From: Sclerodactyla briareus
Lineage: Eukaryota; Echinodermata; Holothuroidea; Dendrochirotida; Sclerodactylidae
Direction: 5' to 3'
Length of the DNA: 64,000 nucleotides
Assembly: GCA_026419785.1 (NCBI GenBank)
Contig: JAODTK010002765.1
Coordinates: 1 to 64,000, forward strand
Shown here: positions 23,276 to 36,776 of the stretch, piece after piece
Layout: each line of letters opens with the position of its first letter
How positions within the stretch are numbered: the stretch's first letter is position 1
Made by a program: the position numbers and the translations under genes
The notes under the pieces: generated by a model
Databases searched by the model: none
What the model was told of the DNA's origin: nothing
The model's input: the letters and a program-made list of their open reading frames with translations, nothing else

Positions 23276-24680
23276 TGTAATGTGTGTGTGTGTGGATTCC
23301 CATGTATGTCGTTGTTTTAAGCCACCTATGTAATTGCCTTTCGCAGACCATAAGGATTGTCTTCCGCGGGCTTGATATGTATGTCAGTTCCTGTCTTTCA
23401 TATTCCATTATGGCATCTGTACTGTTCATATACTAATCACGTAAAGGTTCGTGGTATGTGGGATTTTCGTAGGTATTGATTCCTTTCGAGCATTCAGTGC
23501 AACATTATTTTTTATTGTATTATCATTGGTCCCATGGAACAGACGACCACAATCGTCCGCGGTTTTCCCGCTACTAAAATCTCCTAGGTAAGTCTAGGAA
23601 GACGTGTATTATTATTAAACCAAGAACTAGAGCACGTCAATATGCTGGTGTCATATTAAAACATGGATCTTTAGCCAAGATAGGGATTCAATATCGACAA
23701 TCCACACCGTGAGTATTGTCCCGGTTTTTTGATTGGCGAATGTGGGAATTTGGAAATTTCGAAATGCGGACGGTCGCTGAAGTAAACAACACCATTTGTA
23801 TTTTGTCCTCTCATAGTATATATTCTCTCTGAGTTACCAGTCATCCTGCCCTACTCCAAATACTATGCTACCGCATACACGTAAGAATCCGGGTGATTTT
23901 TTACCAAGTATTGGGTTGAGCTCCCACCCACTCTTGGGTCAAACACGACACTGACCTCGTTTCGTTTTGAACACTCATTCCGTCAATCGAGCAATGTCGG
24001 AAAATAACAATCTGATCAACATAGTGAGGTTTTCTTTTTCCTGTCCCCCTAGCATACGTCATCCCAGTTTTTATTCTGTCACAAAGGCCCCTGTATTTGT
24101 TCATCATGTCCTCTTTGGCCTTGCCAATTTATACCTGCCCAACGTCTCGACAGTGGATTATTCCCAGCATTGTTTGATTATTTGTGGATGGACGTTTTCC
24201 TTCTCATATACACATGCATGTGTAGCGAACCATCATCAATCTTACATCATTGTGATATCACACAAACTCATAAATCTTCCAATATCAGATACCCTAACCC
24301 TAAGGATGGAATCTACTGTGCTGCTGTAGAGTACTGTTGAATGGTTTTACAGTGTTTGTTAGTGGACCCGCTACCAAATCAACAGTTCGAAACTTGGCGG
24401 GGCCGTCCCTTACCCTTTTTTTTTTTTTTGGTAAACTATGGTTACTTCAACACACAACTAGCTCCAATCCAACTGTGGAGTTGTTGGCCACATGTTGGAG
24501 TTTTTGCTTCATCATCTGGACGAATTCGTACTCTTTTTTTTATGGCCAATTCATTCACTGCGATCCATATCAGCTGTTTTACTCACATGTTTCCTAGCCC
24601 AATCGCATTTCGCTTCTCATTCGAGATCCATCCTAATCATTTACGTAGCCAGCATTGTTGTTTTATAACTACAGGTTTGC

Positions 24681-25581
24681 CAGTGTTGTAGGACTCGCAG
24701 TCCGGTCTCTGTCGAGACCCGATTTTGAAGGACTCTGTCTCGGACTCGGACTCGTCCTTGATGACTCGGACTCGGACTCCGGACTCGGCTGTTGGGACTC
24801 GGGACTCGGTCCGAGTCAGGTTTTCAATACGCTCAGAAAAATCACAGGGAAATCCCGAAACTGTAGGTGTTATGCACTCATAAATTTTGACATCGACCTT
24901 GACATCATAATGCGATGTACTTCTTATTGTTGTACTGTCCTCCAGAATTCACATCAATTCAAATCTGAAGTTAGCCATAGTGCATTTTCTTGTGACTAAC
25001 TGCGCTTGTGTGAATCTTGTTCGCAGGTGCATCCTTGGACTCCTGTCTAACAAGATGGATATTTGATAGTTCTTAAATGCAATGAAAAATACTTCAAGAG
25101 ATACTGGCTTTCTGGAGTTATTATTGTTCCTCGAGTATTGCAAATGTGGAGGTGGGTGATCAGGTGAAGTTAAAAATACATGGTGTTCAGGGCATTTATT
25201 TTTGTTAGTTTTGGCACTGCTGTAAATGCAATTTGCATTACGTGGCTTATTGTTATTAAACTACCCCCAATGATGCCTCATCAAACTGTAAAAACAGTAC
25301 GGGGCACCTAAAATTTTGTATGGATGAATATGCAACATTTCAATAACCCTGTTTGTGGTGGTAAGATTGCAAACACCTACTGTAACTGCAATAAACTTGC
25401 TTCTTTGAACATAATGCATATATTATTCGCTAAATGCCAAGTTGAATAGGGACCTCGTGGACCTCGACTCGACACAAGACCGGACTTGATTCGGACTCCG
25501 ATGTTGAGGACTCGGTCTTGGACTCGGTCTTGACTCGGACTCTTCTCGGACTCGGATCGGCTGGAATCGACTCCAACACTG
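24681..25581. mobile_element. Non-autonomous hAT-like element, copy 2
   Basis: Starts CAGTGTTGTAGGACTCGCAG and ends CGACTCCAACACTG, flanked by GGTTTGC and TTTTTGC, a reduced form of the target duplication seen in copy 1. The internal sequence follows copy 1 with many one-base gains and losses. No coding capacity. Confidence 0.8.
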
Positions 25582-25597
25582 TTTTTGCCTCTTGTCT

Positions 25598-25624
25598 ATA
25601 TATATATATATATTATTATATATA

Positions 25625-25709
<85 letters not shown>

Positions 25710-25745
25710 ATATTATATATAAATATAATGTGTATATATATATGT
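25598..25745. repeat. TA microsatellite, copy 2
   Basis: A near-pure TA run of about 140 nt right after CTTGTC. It is self-complementary and prone to slippage. The isoleucine-tyrosine frames across it are artefacts. Confidence 0.95.
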
Positions 25746-28444
25746 TTTGTGTGTGTTGGATTCACATTCGGTAGTTGTTTCAGCCACCTAATGTAAATTG
25801 CCATTCGCAACATAAGGATTTATTCCGCGGGCTTTGATTGGTATTTACATTTCCGGGTCTTTCAAATTCATTATGGCATCTGTAACGTCTGTAATTATAG
25901 TAAAACCGATAACGTAAAGGGTCGGGGGTAGTTGGGAGTTGTCCCTTATGATCCTTTCGAGCCATCAGTACATTATTTATTGTATTAGGCCGGGGGGGTC
26001 CCCGTGGAACAGACGACCACCATGCGCCGTCGGTTTCCGCTAACTAAATATACCTAGTATGTCTAGGAGAGACTTGTATTAATTATTAAACCAAGAAGAC
26101 GAGAGCACGTCAATAATGCTGGTTCAAGTTTTAAACATGGATCTTTATCCGAATAGGGATTCAATAATATCGAACAATCCAACACCGGTAAGAGGTATTG
26201 TTGGTTTTTTTGATTTGCGTCAAATAAAATGGGTGGGAAATTTGGAATTTCGAAGAATTGCTGACGGTCTCCTGAAGTAAACAACACAATTTGTATTTTG
26301 TCCTAGCATAGTAGATATTTTCTCTCTGAGTTACCAGTATGCCTTTCCTAATCCAAATATCTATCTAACCCGACATACCGGAAGAATCTCGGTGTGAATT
26401 TTTACCAACCAGTTAATTGGGTTGAGCTCCCACCCACTCTTGGGTCAAACTTTTACAAAATTTTACCGCCTTTTCACATTGTATCATATTAACCTTATTA
26501 CACAAAGGCGTACTTACTTAACGAATCGCAGCAACTGCTTAATATCTAATATCACAATTCCTGGCGCCCACACACCGCATTCCAAGCCCTCCACACAACA
26601 CAAATTCTTTTTTTTTTTCTCCGCATCGAAATTAAAATTCCCCCAACACGGTCTCACACTCAATCTGTCAAATACTTGTCACGTCGATGATGAACTATGT
26701 CGTTAATGTCGGCTGATGCTTCCGCAAAGTCATCAGCGGTAATATGTTATTAGCATTCATAGTAGGCCACAACAGGCTACAACTGTTCCTAAAATGTGCA
26801 TTGAAACTGTACTAATTCATTTTCCACGGTTATATTTGTTTCGTGGATTATACGTCTGGCCTGCTGACGGTGAATTGTTCATCAGGAATCTACTTGCTGT
26901 GTCGCTGACTCCAGCATAGCTACTTACTTTGGCACACTCCATGTGTTTTCACACGTTGTTAAACAAGCTAAGATCGATACGAATATTTGTGTGTAACTGA
27001 TGCACCTCTTGCACCCTTTCCTCGGACGGTTTGCATGCATCCGACTCATATGGTACTCGCAGTCTATTTTATCCGCTGTCTTTCCTTATCTAATAATGGG
27101 ACCCATCCTCCTTCTCGTTTTTTTTGGTACATAATTGTACTATCTTCTACTTCGAGGATTCCTAACTGACCTTTGGCTGCCGTCCACTGTAGGCTGGTTC
27201 GTGTGTTTGGTGTCCTCGTTGTGGGTTACTGTGCTGGTGGAGCCGTTGTGACGTTCACCCTCCACACACCCAGCTGGCGGTCCATTTCGATTCCTGGAAC
27301 GTTCTCATGCTTCGAGAGGATCTCCGCCTATGTGTCAGGGAGCTAGGTGGTGGCGACAACATTGACAACGACAGTGTCCCTTGTTTCCCTGTTTTTCTTG
27401 GTGTAACGGTGAAACCTAAGGATCACACAAATAGGTTTTTTCAATTAATCGCAGGGACCGCTAGCGACCGAGATAAGTGATTATTAAGAACAACTGTCTA
27501 CGCTCACAACTCAGCCTCTGGCGTCATGATAGCTATGAGTATTGTCTCTGCTCTCATAAAGCCGCACGGCCCGCCGTATAGAACTGCTCCTTGAGCTTTC
27601 AATAGGTTGAGAGCCAGCTGAAGAATCCGGTCTGACGCCGCCGCGGGTATGCTGGATGTGAGCGGTGATACCGAGAGGGATGGGCAGACCTGCTCTTCAA
27701 GGGCGCGAGAATTACATTTCGAATTTGTCGAGGAAGACCTAGGGATCATTTATAAGGGAAATAGCAGATGCATCGACAGTCGGAAGGCCCTAGTGAGTAG
27801 GACCCCTCCTTTTCTAGAGAGTTTCTCTGTACATGGTGCTAGAGCACGAATGTTGTGTAAGAGGACGAATTCGAGTGTCAAAGATGCATACCCCTCTTTG
27901 GAAGCACGGAATGTACACCATGGTTACATTAATTAATACTTAATGGCAAGTATTGAGATGTTATACGCGAAAATTCGATCTTACAATCCAATCATCGAAC
28001 AGTCTAGGCTACTTGCAGTTGTTATGTACTTGGTCTGCATTTCTCCGCCCGCCTTGGTGTGCGTAATGAACTCTATTACAACCCATTTCCGCGACGCAAC
28101 AGGCGATAAGTCTTCCCCTGCAACTTGATTAATCAATCATCGGAATCACATAATATTTACCCCAAAGTTGCAAGTGCCATAAATAGTTGATGACTTGGAT
28201 ATCAAATGCTGTTATCCAAAGAATTGAGAGATCGACTATAGATTACTTATATATCGATATTTATGAGTCCGGAGCTGCCCCATTTTATTCGATCAAGCTA
28301 GATAAGAATAGAGTGAATGCACTGACATATTTCATTACCAAGTACTAAGCTGTTTTACTCACATTGTTCCTAATATCGGCTATATCTCATTCTCATTCGA
28401 GATCCAGCCATCATTTACGTAGCATTGTTTTTTACAGTTTTTGC

Positions 28445-29315
28445 CGTTGGAGACTCGAAGTCCGTCTCGGTCTCGACCGGATTTTTGAAGGACTCGGTCT
28501 CGGACTCGGACTCGTCCTTTATGACTCGACTCGGACTCCGGCCTCGTTTTGGGACTCGGGGACTCGCTCCGAGTCCATGTTCAGACCGCTCAGAAAAAAT
28601 CCACAGGTAACTCCCTGAACTAGGTGTTATACTACGAGAATTTTGACATCGACTGACTATCATAATTCGATGTCTTTCTGATTGTTGCATGTCTCCAGAA
28701 TTCCTCAATCGATCTGAATTATAGCCCATAGTGCATTTTATTTCTACCTGCGCTTGTGTGATGCTGTAGCGGTGGCATCTTGGCGCCTGTCTACAATGGA
28801 TATGTTGATGTTCTTGAAATGCAATGAATAAAATACTTCAAAGGCTACGATTTCTTGGAGGTTATTATTGTCCTCGAGTTTGCAAATGTGGGAGGTGGGG
28901 ATCAGTGAAGTTCATAATACTGAGTTGTTCAGGGTCCTTATTTTGTTAGTTTTGGCACTGCCAGGATGCAATTTGCATTTACGTGGTAGTGTTATGAACT
29001 ACCCAGATGACTCAAACTGTAAAAACGTAGCGGGCAACCTAAATTTTGTATCTGGATGAATATTCAACATTTCAGATATACCCCTGTTTGTGGGGGGAAT
29101 ATGCAACAACTACTGTAACTGCATACTTGGCTTGCTTTGCCTAATGCCATATATTTTTCCTAAAATGCCAAGTTGTATAGGGACTCGTGACTCGACTCGG
29201 CACAAGGGACTCGACTTGATCCGGACTTCGGATGTTGATGACTCGGTCTTGCGACTTCGGTCTTGACTCGGACTCGTTCTCTGGACTCGATTGGCTGGAC
29301 TCTACTCCAACACTG
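28445..29315. mobile_element. Non-autonomous hAT-like element, copy 3
   Basis: The left terminus is damaged (CGTTGGAGACTCGAAGTCC instead of CAGTGTTGGAG). The right terminus is intact (CTACTCCAACACTG). Flanks AGTTTTTGC and GGTTTTTTTTTGCC keep the target duplication apart from T-run length. GGACTCGG-rich subterminal blocks lie at 28,490-28,580 and 29,180-29,300. Confidence 0.75.
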
Positions 29316-29335
29316 GTTTTTTTTTGCCATCTTGT

Positions 29336-29420
29336 CTATATATATCTATATTAATATAATATAGAGTCTATTATATATATATATAATTATATATATAATT
29401 ATATATATATAAATATAGTT
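29336..29420. repeat. TA-rich microsatellite, copy 3
   Basis: Interrupted TATATA tract after CTTGTC, equivalent to the tracts at 23.1 and 25.6 kb but shorter. Confidence 0.9.
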
Positions 29421-31938
29421 ATATCTACTTTATGTATTGTGTGTGTGTGGATTCCATGTGGTAGTTTGGTTAAGCCACCCTATGTATTGCCTTCGCAGAC
29501 CATAAGGATTTCTTCCGGCGTGCTTGATATGTATTTTCATTCGTCTTTCATATTCATTATTGGCATCTGTACTTATTCTGTATACGATAACTACAAGGTG
29601 CGGGTAGTGTGGGAGTGTCTTAGGTATTCCTTTCGGCATTCGTGCTAACGTTAGTTATTGTATTAGGCAGGGGTCCAGTGGAACAGACGAGCCACAATGC
29701 GCCGTCGGTTTTCCGCTACTAAAATATACACTAGTAAGGTCTAGGGAGAGACGTTATTTTTAAACAAAAACGAGGCACGTCCTCATGCTGGTTGTCAGAG
29801 TTAAAACATGATCTTAGAGCCAAGATAGGGATTCATATCGACATCCAGCCCGTAAGAGGTGTCGTCTGTTTTTGATTGGTCAGGAACTGTGTGAATTTGG
29901 AAATTTCGAAGAATTGCGGACGGTCGCTGAAGTAAACAACACACTTTGTCTTTTGTCCGAGCATAGTATCATTCTTCTCTGAGTGTCCAGTATGCCTGCC
30001 TAATCCAAAATTCTATCTACCGACATACACGTAAGATACAGGGTGATTTTTTACCAGTATTGGGTTGAGCTCCCACCCACTCTTGGGTCAAATTTGGACA
30101 AATTTGACCGCCTTTGTCAACAGTGTACGCAATTCCTTAATTACCAAAGGCTACTTACGTAAGAATCTGAGCACACTGCTTAATATTCTATAATCAATTC
30201 GGGCGCCCGCACACAGCCGCATTCCAGCCTCCACACTAACACAATTCTTTCTCGAAATCGAAATTAGAAATTCCCCAACGCTGTCGCACTCATCTGTCAA
30301 TACTGTCACGTCGATGATGAATATGTCGTTAATGTTCGGCTTGATGCCTTCGCAAATGTCCTCAGTTAATATGCTTATTAGCATTCACTATTTGCCACAA
30401 CAGGCTACAACTGTTCCTAAAATGTGCATTGAAACTGTACTAATTCATTTTCCACGGTTATATTTGTTCGTTGATTATACATCTGCCTGCTGAGGTGAAT
30501 TGTTCATCAGGATCTATTGCTGTTGTCGCTGACTCCAGCATTCTAGTACTTTGGGGCACACTCCATGTGTTTCGCGTTGTTAAACAAGCTAAGATCGATA
30601 CGAAGATTTGTGTGTACTGATGCACCTCTTGCAAACCCTTTTTTCCTCGGATTTTTGCTGCTCCGACTCAATGTACTCGCCAGTCTATTTTATCCGCTGT
30701 CTTTCCTTATCTAATAATGGGACCCTCCTCCTTCCTCGTTTTTGGATACATAATTGTACTATCTTCTCTTTCGAGATCTACTGACGCTGCCGTCCACTGT
30801 AGATGGTTCGTGTGTTGTGGTCTCGTGTGGTACTGTGCTGGTTGGACCGTTGTGACTTTCACTCTCCACACAACCCGAGGCTGGCGGTCCAGTGTCAGTT
30901 CCTGGACGTTCTCATGCTCGTGAGTATCCGCCTAATTGTGTCGGGGAGTCTACGGTGGTGGCCCAACCCTGACCGACAGTGTGCGCTTGTTTTCCCTGGT
31001 TCTTGGTGGAACAGGTGAAACCGCGAGGATCACCACACTAGGTGTTTCATATGTATCGCAGGGACCGCTAACACCGAGATAAGTGCATGCATTGAAGAAA
31101 CTGTCTACGCTCAACTCAGCCTCTTGGCGTCAGGGATAGCTATGAGTATTGTCTCTGCTCTCATACAAGCCGGCAGGCCGGATTGAGAACTGCTCAACAG
31201 TGAGCTTCAATGAGTTGAAGCCATCTGAAGAACCGGCTGACGGCCGGCGGGTATCTGGATGTGAGCGTGATAACCGAGATGTCTGGGCAGACTGCCTTCC
31301 AGGCAGCGAAAGTACATTTCGAATTGTCCTAGGAATACCTATGGATATTTTTAGGGATAGCAGATGCAAGCGGACAGTCGGAAGCTAGTGATGGTAGGAC
31401 CCGCCTTTCTAGAGATTTCTGTACATGGTGCTAGAGAGCACGAAGTGTGTGTAGAGACGAATTCGAGTGTCAAGAATGCATACCTCTTTGGAAGCACGGA
31501 ATGTACACCATGGTTACATTAATTAATACTTAATGGCAAAGGGAGTCAAGAGTGATACGCGAAAATTCGATTCTACAATCCATCATCGAACCAGTCAGGC
31601 TCTTGCAGTTGTTTATGTCTGGTCTGCTTTCTTCTCGCCGCTTGTGTGCGGAAATGACTCTTTACAACCCATCGCGCAACAGCTAGCGTAGCGTGTCGTT
31701 CCTGCAATTGATATAATCAATCCGTCGGAAATATCAATAATATTAACCCCAAAGTGCAAGTGCCCATAATAGTTGATGACTTGGATATCCTGCTGTTATC
31801 CCAAGATTGAGAATCGACTATATATTAACTTCTGATATTCGATATTTAAATGATTCCGGAGCTGACCCATTTTATTCGATCACTCTAGATAAGATAGAGT
31901 GAATGCACTGAAATATTTCATTACCAAGAATACATAAG

Positions 31939-34900
31939 CGGTCCACAAAGTAACAACACTGATAGAATACTGCAGTATGAACAAAGAGAATAATGGGTGC
32001 GGATGGCTGAGATACAGTTTCCAATGTCGAAAGTGTAATAGTACAGCAGCGTGTAATAGTAAAGCCTGAGAAAGGAAATGTTGCACTTTGACAAACTCAT
32101 TACATTTGGTCACTAGTATCTCACTACGCTGATGACTAAGCAAGCCATGTCCCCTCAATATTTCTATGGTACTGGCCTCCATTTCTAATTCGAAAATGAC
32201 CGCCATCCTAATGCAACTATTACCTCAATCCTTGTGACAGCAGACAATATGATTCCAGTGCTTAAACTTATGTTCCTATCACAGAGGAATTCACTTTTTA
32301 GTTCTACTAGATTTTCGAAAGGGGCGCCATGTATCTTTTTGGAATGTTTGCATGTTCCCTGTAAAAAAACTAAAAAAATATTTCATGTAATTCATTAGGT
32401 TGTTTGATATGGGTGTTGAACCAAGCACCAATCACTATTACCATGGTACTAGCAGCCATTTTGATTCCCACGATGGCCCTCATTCACTAACATGTGTATA
32501 CCAGCCTATATTACGATATATTTCCAGGTCTTTTCTTTCTCATGTGGACAATTTTCTATCCACATCTGAAGGGGCCCAAGATGATGTAATGGAGCCTTCA
32601 TATTGTCCTCTAGAATTCCAATAGCAGACCTATCACATACCCGACCAACGAACATACGCAGAAAATGATTGACATACATCGTGTCAATATAGGTTAAATG
32701 GCAATTGTCCACTTGGAATTTTGCGTTTTTTTTTTGGACATATGGATTTCGAATCCTGTTACAACTTACACCACTCACCTTTTCAATTTTGGGAAATCCT
32801 CTACTTCCGATTTTTTGACGGACACGGGCGAACTGTAACCTAGACACGCTTCAGCACAGACTTGCTCTGGGTTTTATTTATCCAGTGCAACCCGCCTCAC
32901 TGGCTGTACTACTGTGACAACCTGCATTGCAACGACGTCCATCCTGATCAGTTACAAGTCTAACCTGCTGTCTTGCAAGGTATTGAATGTTGCATAGGCT
33001 ACTTGCGAGACTTGTGACTTGATATACCTGCTGTGGGTGAACAACCCTTTTTACAGGTTGGATCGGGGCCGCCCTAGTTTGGTTGGGATATGCCTAATAG
33101 TCCTGGATTTCCTGAAAAAAAATAGTATTCCCGTGCTTCATTCAACCCTATAAACCTAGAGGTTTTACTGTTTTATATAATGATCATTTTGTCCCAGTAC
33201 CTCCAGAGTTTCTGGCGTTGTTTTTCCTTTGACAGGAAGAGCAAGAACATGTTGCCGAACCTGGATATGCATCTCATGCTGATCATGCGAATTTCTTCTC
33301 ACGACCAAGGAAGATGGAAACAGTGTCACAGCCACTTAGAACATGGAAGACCTGGGAGCATTACGGGATTTGCAGAATATTGGCCATTTCATGGATCGCA
33401 TATGCGAAACTGAACCACCGGTTCCAAAGCTAACTGAGTTCATCCATTCAATCGAATGGACGTGCCCTATGGATAGACCTACAAGCGTCCGTCTAACAGT
33501 ACGAATTTGTACTTGCGGATCCTTGTTTGGCACAATTGGGTGCTGTTGCATGTAGTACCAGGCATGTACCCCTACCTCCTCGGGGAGTTACGTATGTCCC
33601 TCTGTGCCATTCCTTGGTGAATATCGGAAATATGTTTTTAACCAAAGTTACCATGTCGTCCTTATGCAGCAATCCACAATTAATTTTATTGTGAGGCTGG
33701 GACGAACAACTGGAAGTTTCTCGCTCGGAGATGCCCACAACCACTACCTGCATCAGATTACATTTTCAAAAGCCCACGAATGAATGTCTATATACTGTCG
33801 ATGGTGGTTGAACTCCATGTTTGCTGCTTCATGTGAGACGCTGTTCCAAGGGCCCGATTCAGGTATGCTTCCTAATCATTCTTTGGAGGGAATATCGAGA
33901 CTTGCTACCATCCGTTGATACAATCCTTTGTCCTTCAAGAAGACAGAAGCGTCGACACGTCCGGTTGTCCTTAACCTCCACCAATGCCCGTGGCATAGGT
34001 CAATGTATGCGATTGACCATGTTTTTTTTTTCCAGGGTGTATGTGCATGGTTCATACCTGTCAATTGTTTGAGCTGTGAGTACCGCCGTTCATCAGTGTC
34101 CGTAATCCATAACTGAGACGAGTAAAGGGGGAAGCACCACATACTTGTTTCCTTTTTGTCGTCATTCCTCACCAGACTCCATAGGTAAAGAGGCAAATCA
34201 AAGATCTGGCAGTTGTCTTGCTGATGGCCAAAAGAGTGGACTGTAAAGTCACCATTTAAAGGTTATCCACTTTGCAAGTATTCGACAAATGAGCATTAAT
34301 TATTTGGAAAGGAATGCCATCTCTCGATACGGCTCATTTACGAGTAAAACTTCATTCAAACGTTTACAGCAACCCAAATCACTTTAGTTTTTGAGAAAAT
34401 GGTGATTAGCCCGCGATTTCAAACAGCCGCTGGCCGTAACGAATATATCCGTTTATCCACAAGGCCCCATTCCACGGAATTAGAAATTTTGACCTGATAC
34501 TATCGTTTCCACAAAAAAATTCTCGGAGTTTCCTTATAAACAGTTGATACAATAGATTGCCTACAGTATGGGTGCATCGTGGCTGAAAGAGGACATGAAT
34601 AAAGGCCGAACGGAACATTGGTTTTCCCCCCCTGTATGCAATTTATTCAATGTGTCTAGGCCCTACTGAATTACTTCACTCTACCGGGAATCCATACATC
34701 TATGCACTTTTCCCGGGGAAGATAATTGACAGGTTATGAATAAAACATAATAAAGACGAGGTTGGTTTAGTTGTACTGCATATGCGTAATTTTAGTACAA
34801 ACCTAACCCATTGTACACATTATGACACTTCCCAAAAAGTATCAAACTGACACTGCTGACATGATAGAAACAAACGTTGAGGGTTTTCACACTCGTTCCC

Positions 34901-36776
34901 AGGAAAGTATGTTCGTGGTTCACAGAGAGGTGAATAACAGTACCAATTGAGATTCTGACTCCATGACTTCCACAGGTTCGGGTCTATGCTGTAGTAATAG
35001 AGGATTTACATTCTCCGAACGCAGGATGTGGTTATTTCCAGTGAGCACTTGAAATGATATTCGTATTGTGAATCCATCGATTTGCAAAAATTCTTCTTCA
35101 TTTGAAACAACTACGCGGCAATTGGTTCACTCTGATCGGCCTCATGTCGGAACCGGATGAAATATTGCTGGTGCATAAGGAGCGGTTGGTTACACTTTTG
35201 ATTTACCTAAGGTAGCTGGGTAATAACAGCTAGAACATATTTTTGGAATTCTGATAGTAGCTCTATATCAAAGTATCGTCAAACGAGAACCATCGTTAGT
35301 ACTGTAGTAAACATGAACAATTTCGTAGTTGTCAAACGCAGTGCCGAACAAAAAGGTAATACAGGCGATATAACTATATGTATTACTGCAGGATCACTCA
35401 ACATTACATACTCAGCCGAAAGGGTTATCGACAAAAATGCATTATTTAGGTTATTACAGACACTCGCCGCGCAAGCGATGTCTGACAGTCCATGATTTAT
35501 TGCGTAATATATTTGCCAATACAATGAGGGATACTTATCCAAGCCTGTTTTTTAAATTCGTGGTATAGCGTGATTTATGTTCGGTACAACATATCAAAAA
35601 TGGAAGAGACGTTCACGTTATTTGTCGTTGGTCCCAGGCACTCTCTTCATCGTCGTGACAACTTGATGGGAAACCTGATCAAATTTCGGGTTTTACAAAC
35701 AAGTTTTTTTAAACTCGTAGGTCAATTTGTTCTCAAATGACTGAGTGAATTGTCAAATGGTACGACAATTTGCTCTGAGATTTGTAGGTGAAGTTCGTTG
35801 TGCCTTCACGAGATTCGGCAAAATCCGAAGTCTCAGTGTTTCCTTGCAGCCTTGACTGATTTTTGATAATGCATGATCGGATACAGGAACAAATGGGTTA
35901 ATGTACAAGGTTATGATGAGCAACATATCTTATGTCGTTCACAATTTTCCGTTTGAAAAAATGACACCGTCTCAACGAGCGCAATGGGCCTGTAGCACAC
36001 TACTGAAATCCATCGTTACTGGACTAGGCTTTGTTTACTCATCTTGTTTATAAAGGTAAATTGGAGGTAATAGAGGTAAGATCAAAAGAGTTTTTTGTAC
36101 TTTTCACGAGGAGGCTACACACTACGTTTCGACTTTAATGGACCAGCATTCTGGATGTATTATATTTCAGAGGAACTCCGAACCTCTACTTTTGAGCTCG
36201 AGATAACAATGGGCTCCATGTTTTCTTCATCGGTAACATACAATATGGGCTTTATCAATTGAGACGTGGCAAGTTATCATGTTAACGAGCGAAATGTCAA
36301 ATGTTCACGATTCTCTGATATCGAACTATAACTCCACTACCTACCTGAAAATAGCAACATGTAACGAATAACTAATTAGTACAATAAGTTCCCCAGCGAA
36401 ACGGACAAATTGTTCAGACCATCTACAATGGTGACTGTAGTCTCGCTGACGTGTGTGTGACAACGACGTGTCTGTGATTGTATATATTTTCTGTTCTATG
36501 TGTCATTAGATTGTGTCTTGTCCTGACCCCAGAAAAATAGGAGTCATGTATTCATTAAGGTAACACACCTACCACGTGTGAGCTGAATTCATCCGTGTGA
36601 GGTTTAGTTAACTTATTTACGAGCCAACGTTCGCCGATTTTCCTACCGTGAATTACCCCCGTCAATGTCAAAAGCAATGGGGTTCTTGTCACCCCATGGA
36701 GAAGCTACACTCAGTTTTAGTTCGATACGTGAAACGTCCCGGACCTGTTTTCAAGGAATTAATATTTCACCTCTAA
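31939..36776. other. No gene recognised
   Basis: Read on both strands. ATG frames at 33,343 (70 codons) and the minus-strand frames at 32,506-32,847 and 33,876-34,196 have no recognisable motif. An acceptor-like TTTTTTTTTCCAG at about 34,023-34,036 is not followed by a convincing open exon. No repeats beyond short homopolymers. Confidence 0.45.

Larger units (their letters stand above)
21460..23941. repeat. Complex tandem block, copy 1 (~2.48 kb)
   Basis: The block starts ACACATGACCTTCGTTTACG and ends GCTCCCACCCACTCTTGGGT plus a few bases. It matches 23,942-26,450 along its whole length, in the same order: a lead segment, a T run before GGTAAACTATGGTTACTTCA, a hAT-like element, a TA-repeat tract, a GTGTGTGTGGATTCC segment, a GGAACAGACGACCAC segment, and the CCCACCCACTCTTGGG end. 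It lacks the 1.9-kb downstream segment that follows copies 2 and 3. Confidence 0.9.
23942..28351. repeat. Complex tandem block, copy 2 (~4.41 kb)
   Basis: Bases 23,942-26,450 match copy 1. Bases 26,451-28,351 add a 1.9-kb segment shared only with copy 3 (for example CAACAGGCTACAACTGTTCC and GTACACCATGGTTACATTAA occur in both). The open frames in this 1.9 kb do not correspond in frame between the two copies, so no protein is supported. Confidence 0.9.
28352..31938. repeat. Complex tandem block, copy 3 (~3.59 kb, 5'-shortened)
   Basis: Begins at CTGTTTTACTCACATTGTTC, matching copy 2 from 24,574, and runs to about ATTTCATTACCAAGAATAC, matching the end of copy 2 near 28,350. The corresponding part of copy 2 is about 3.78 kb, so copy 3 is shorter by about 5 percent, mostly through scattered single-base losses. 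The 1.9-kb segment occupies 30,092-31,938. Confidence 0.9.

Noticed and set aside
24288-24302. CCCTAACCCTAA telomere-type dimer
   Set aside because: Only two units, well within chance; not an interstitial telomere.
25518-25813. Isoleucine-tyrosine-rich frames
   Set aside because: Pure product of the TA microsatellite.
33180-34200. Cluster of overlapping frames considered as a transposase remnant
   Set aside because: Read in all six frames without finding any catalytic or structural motif.
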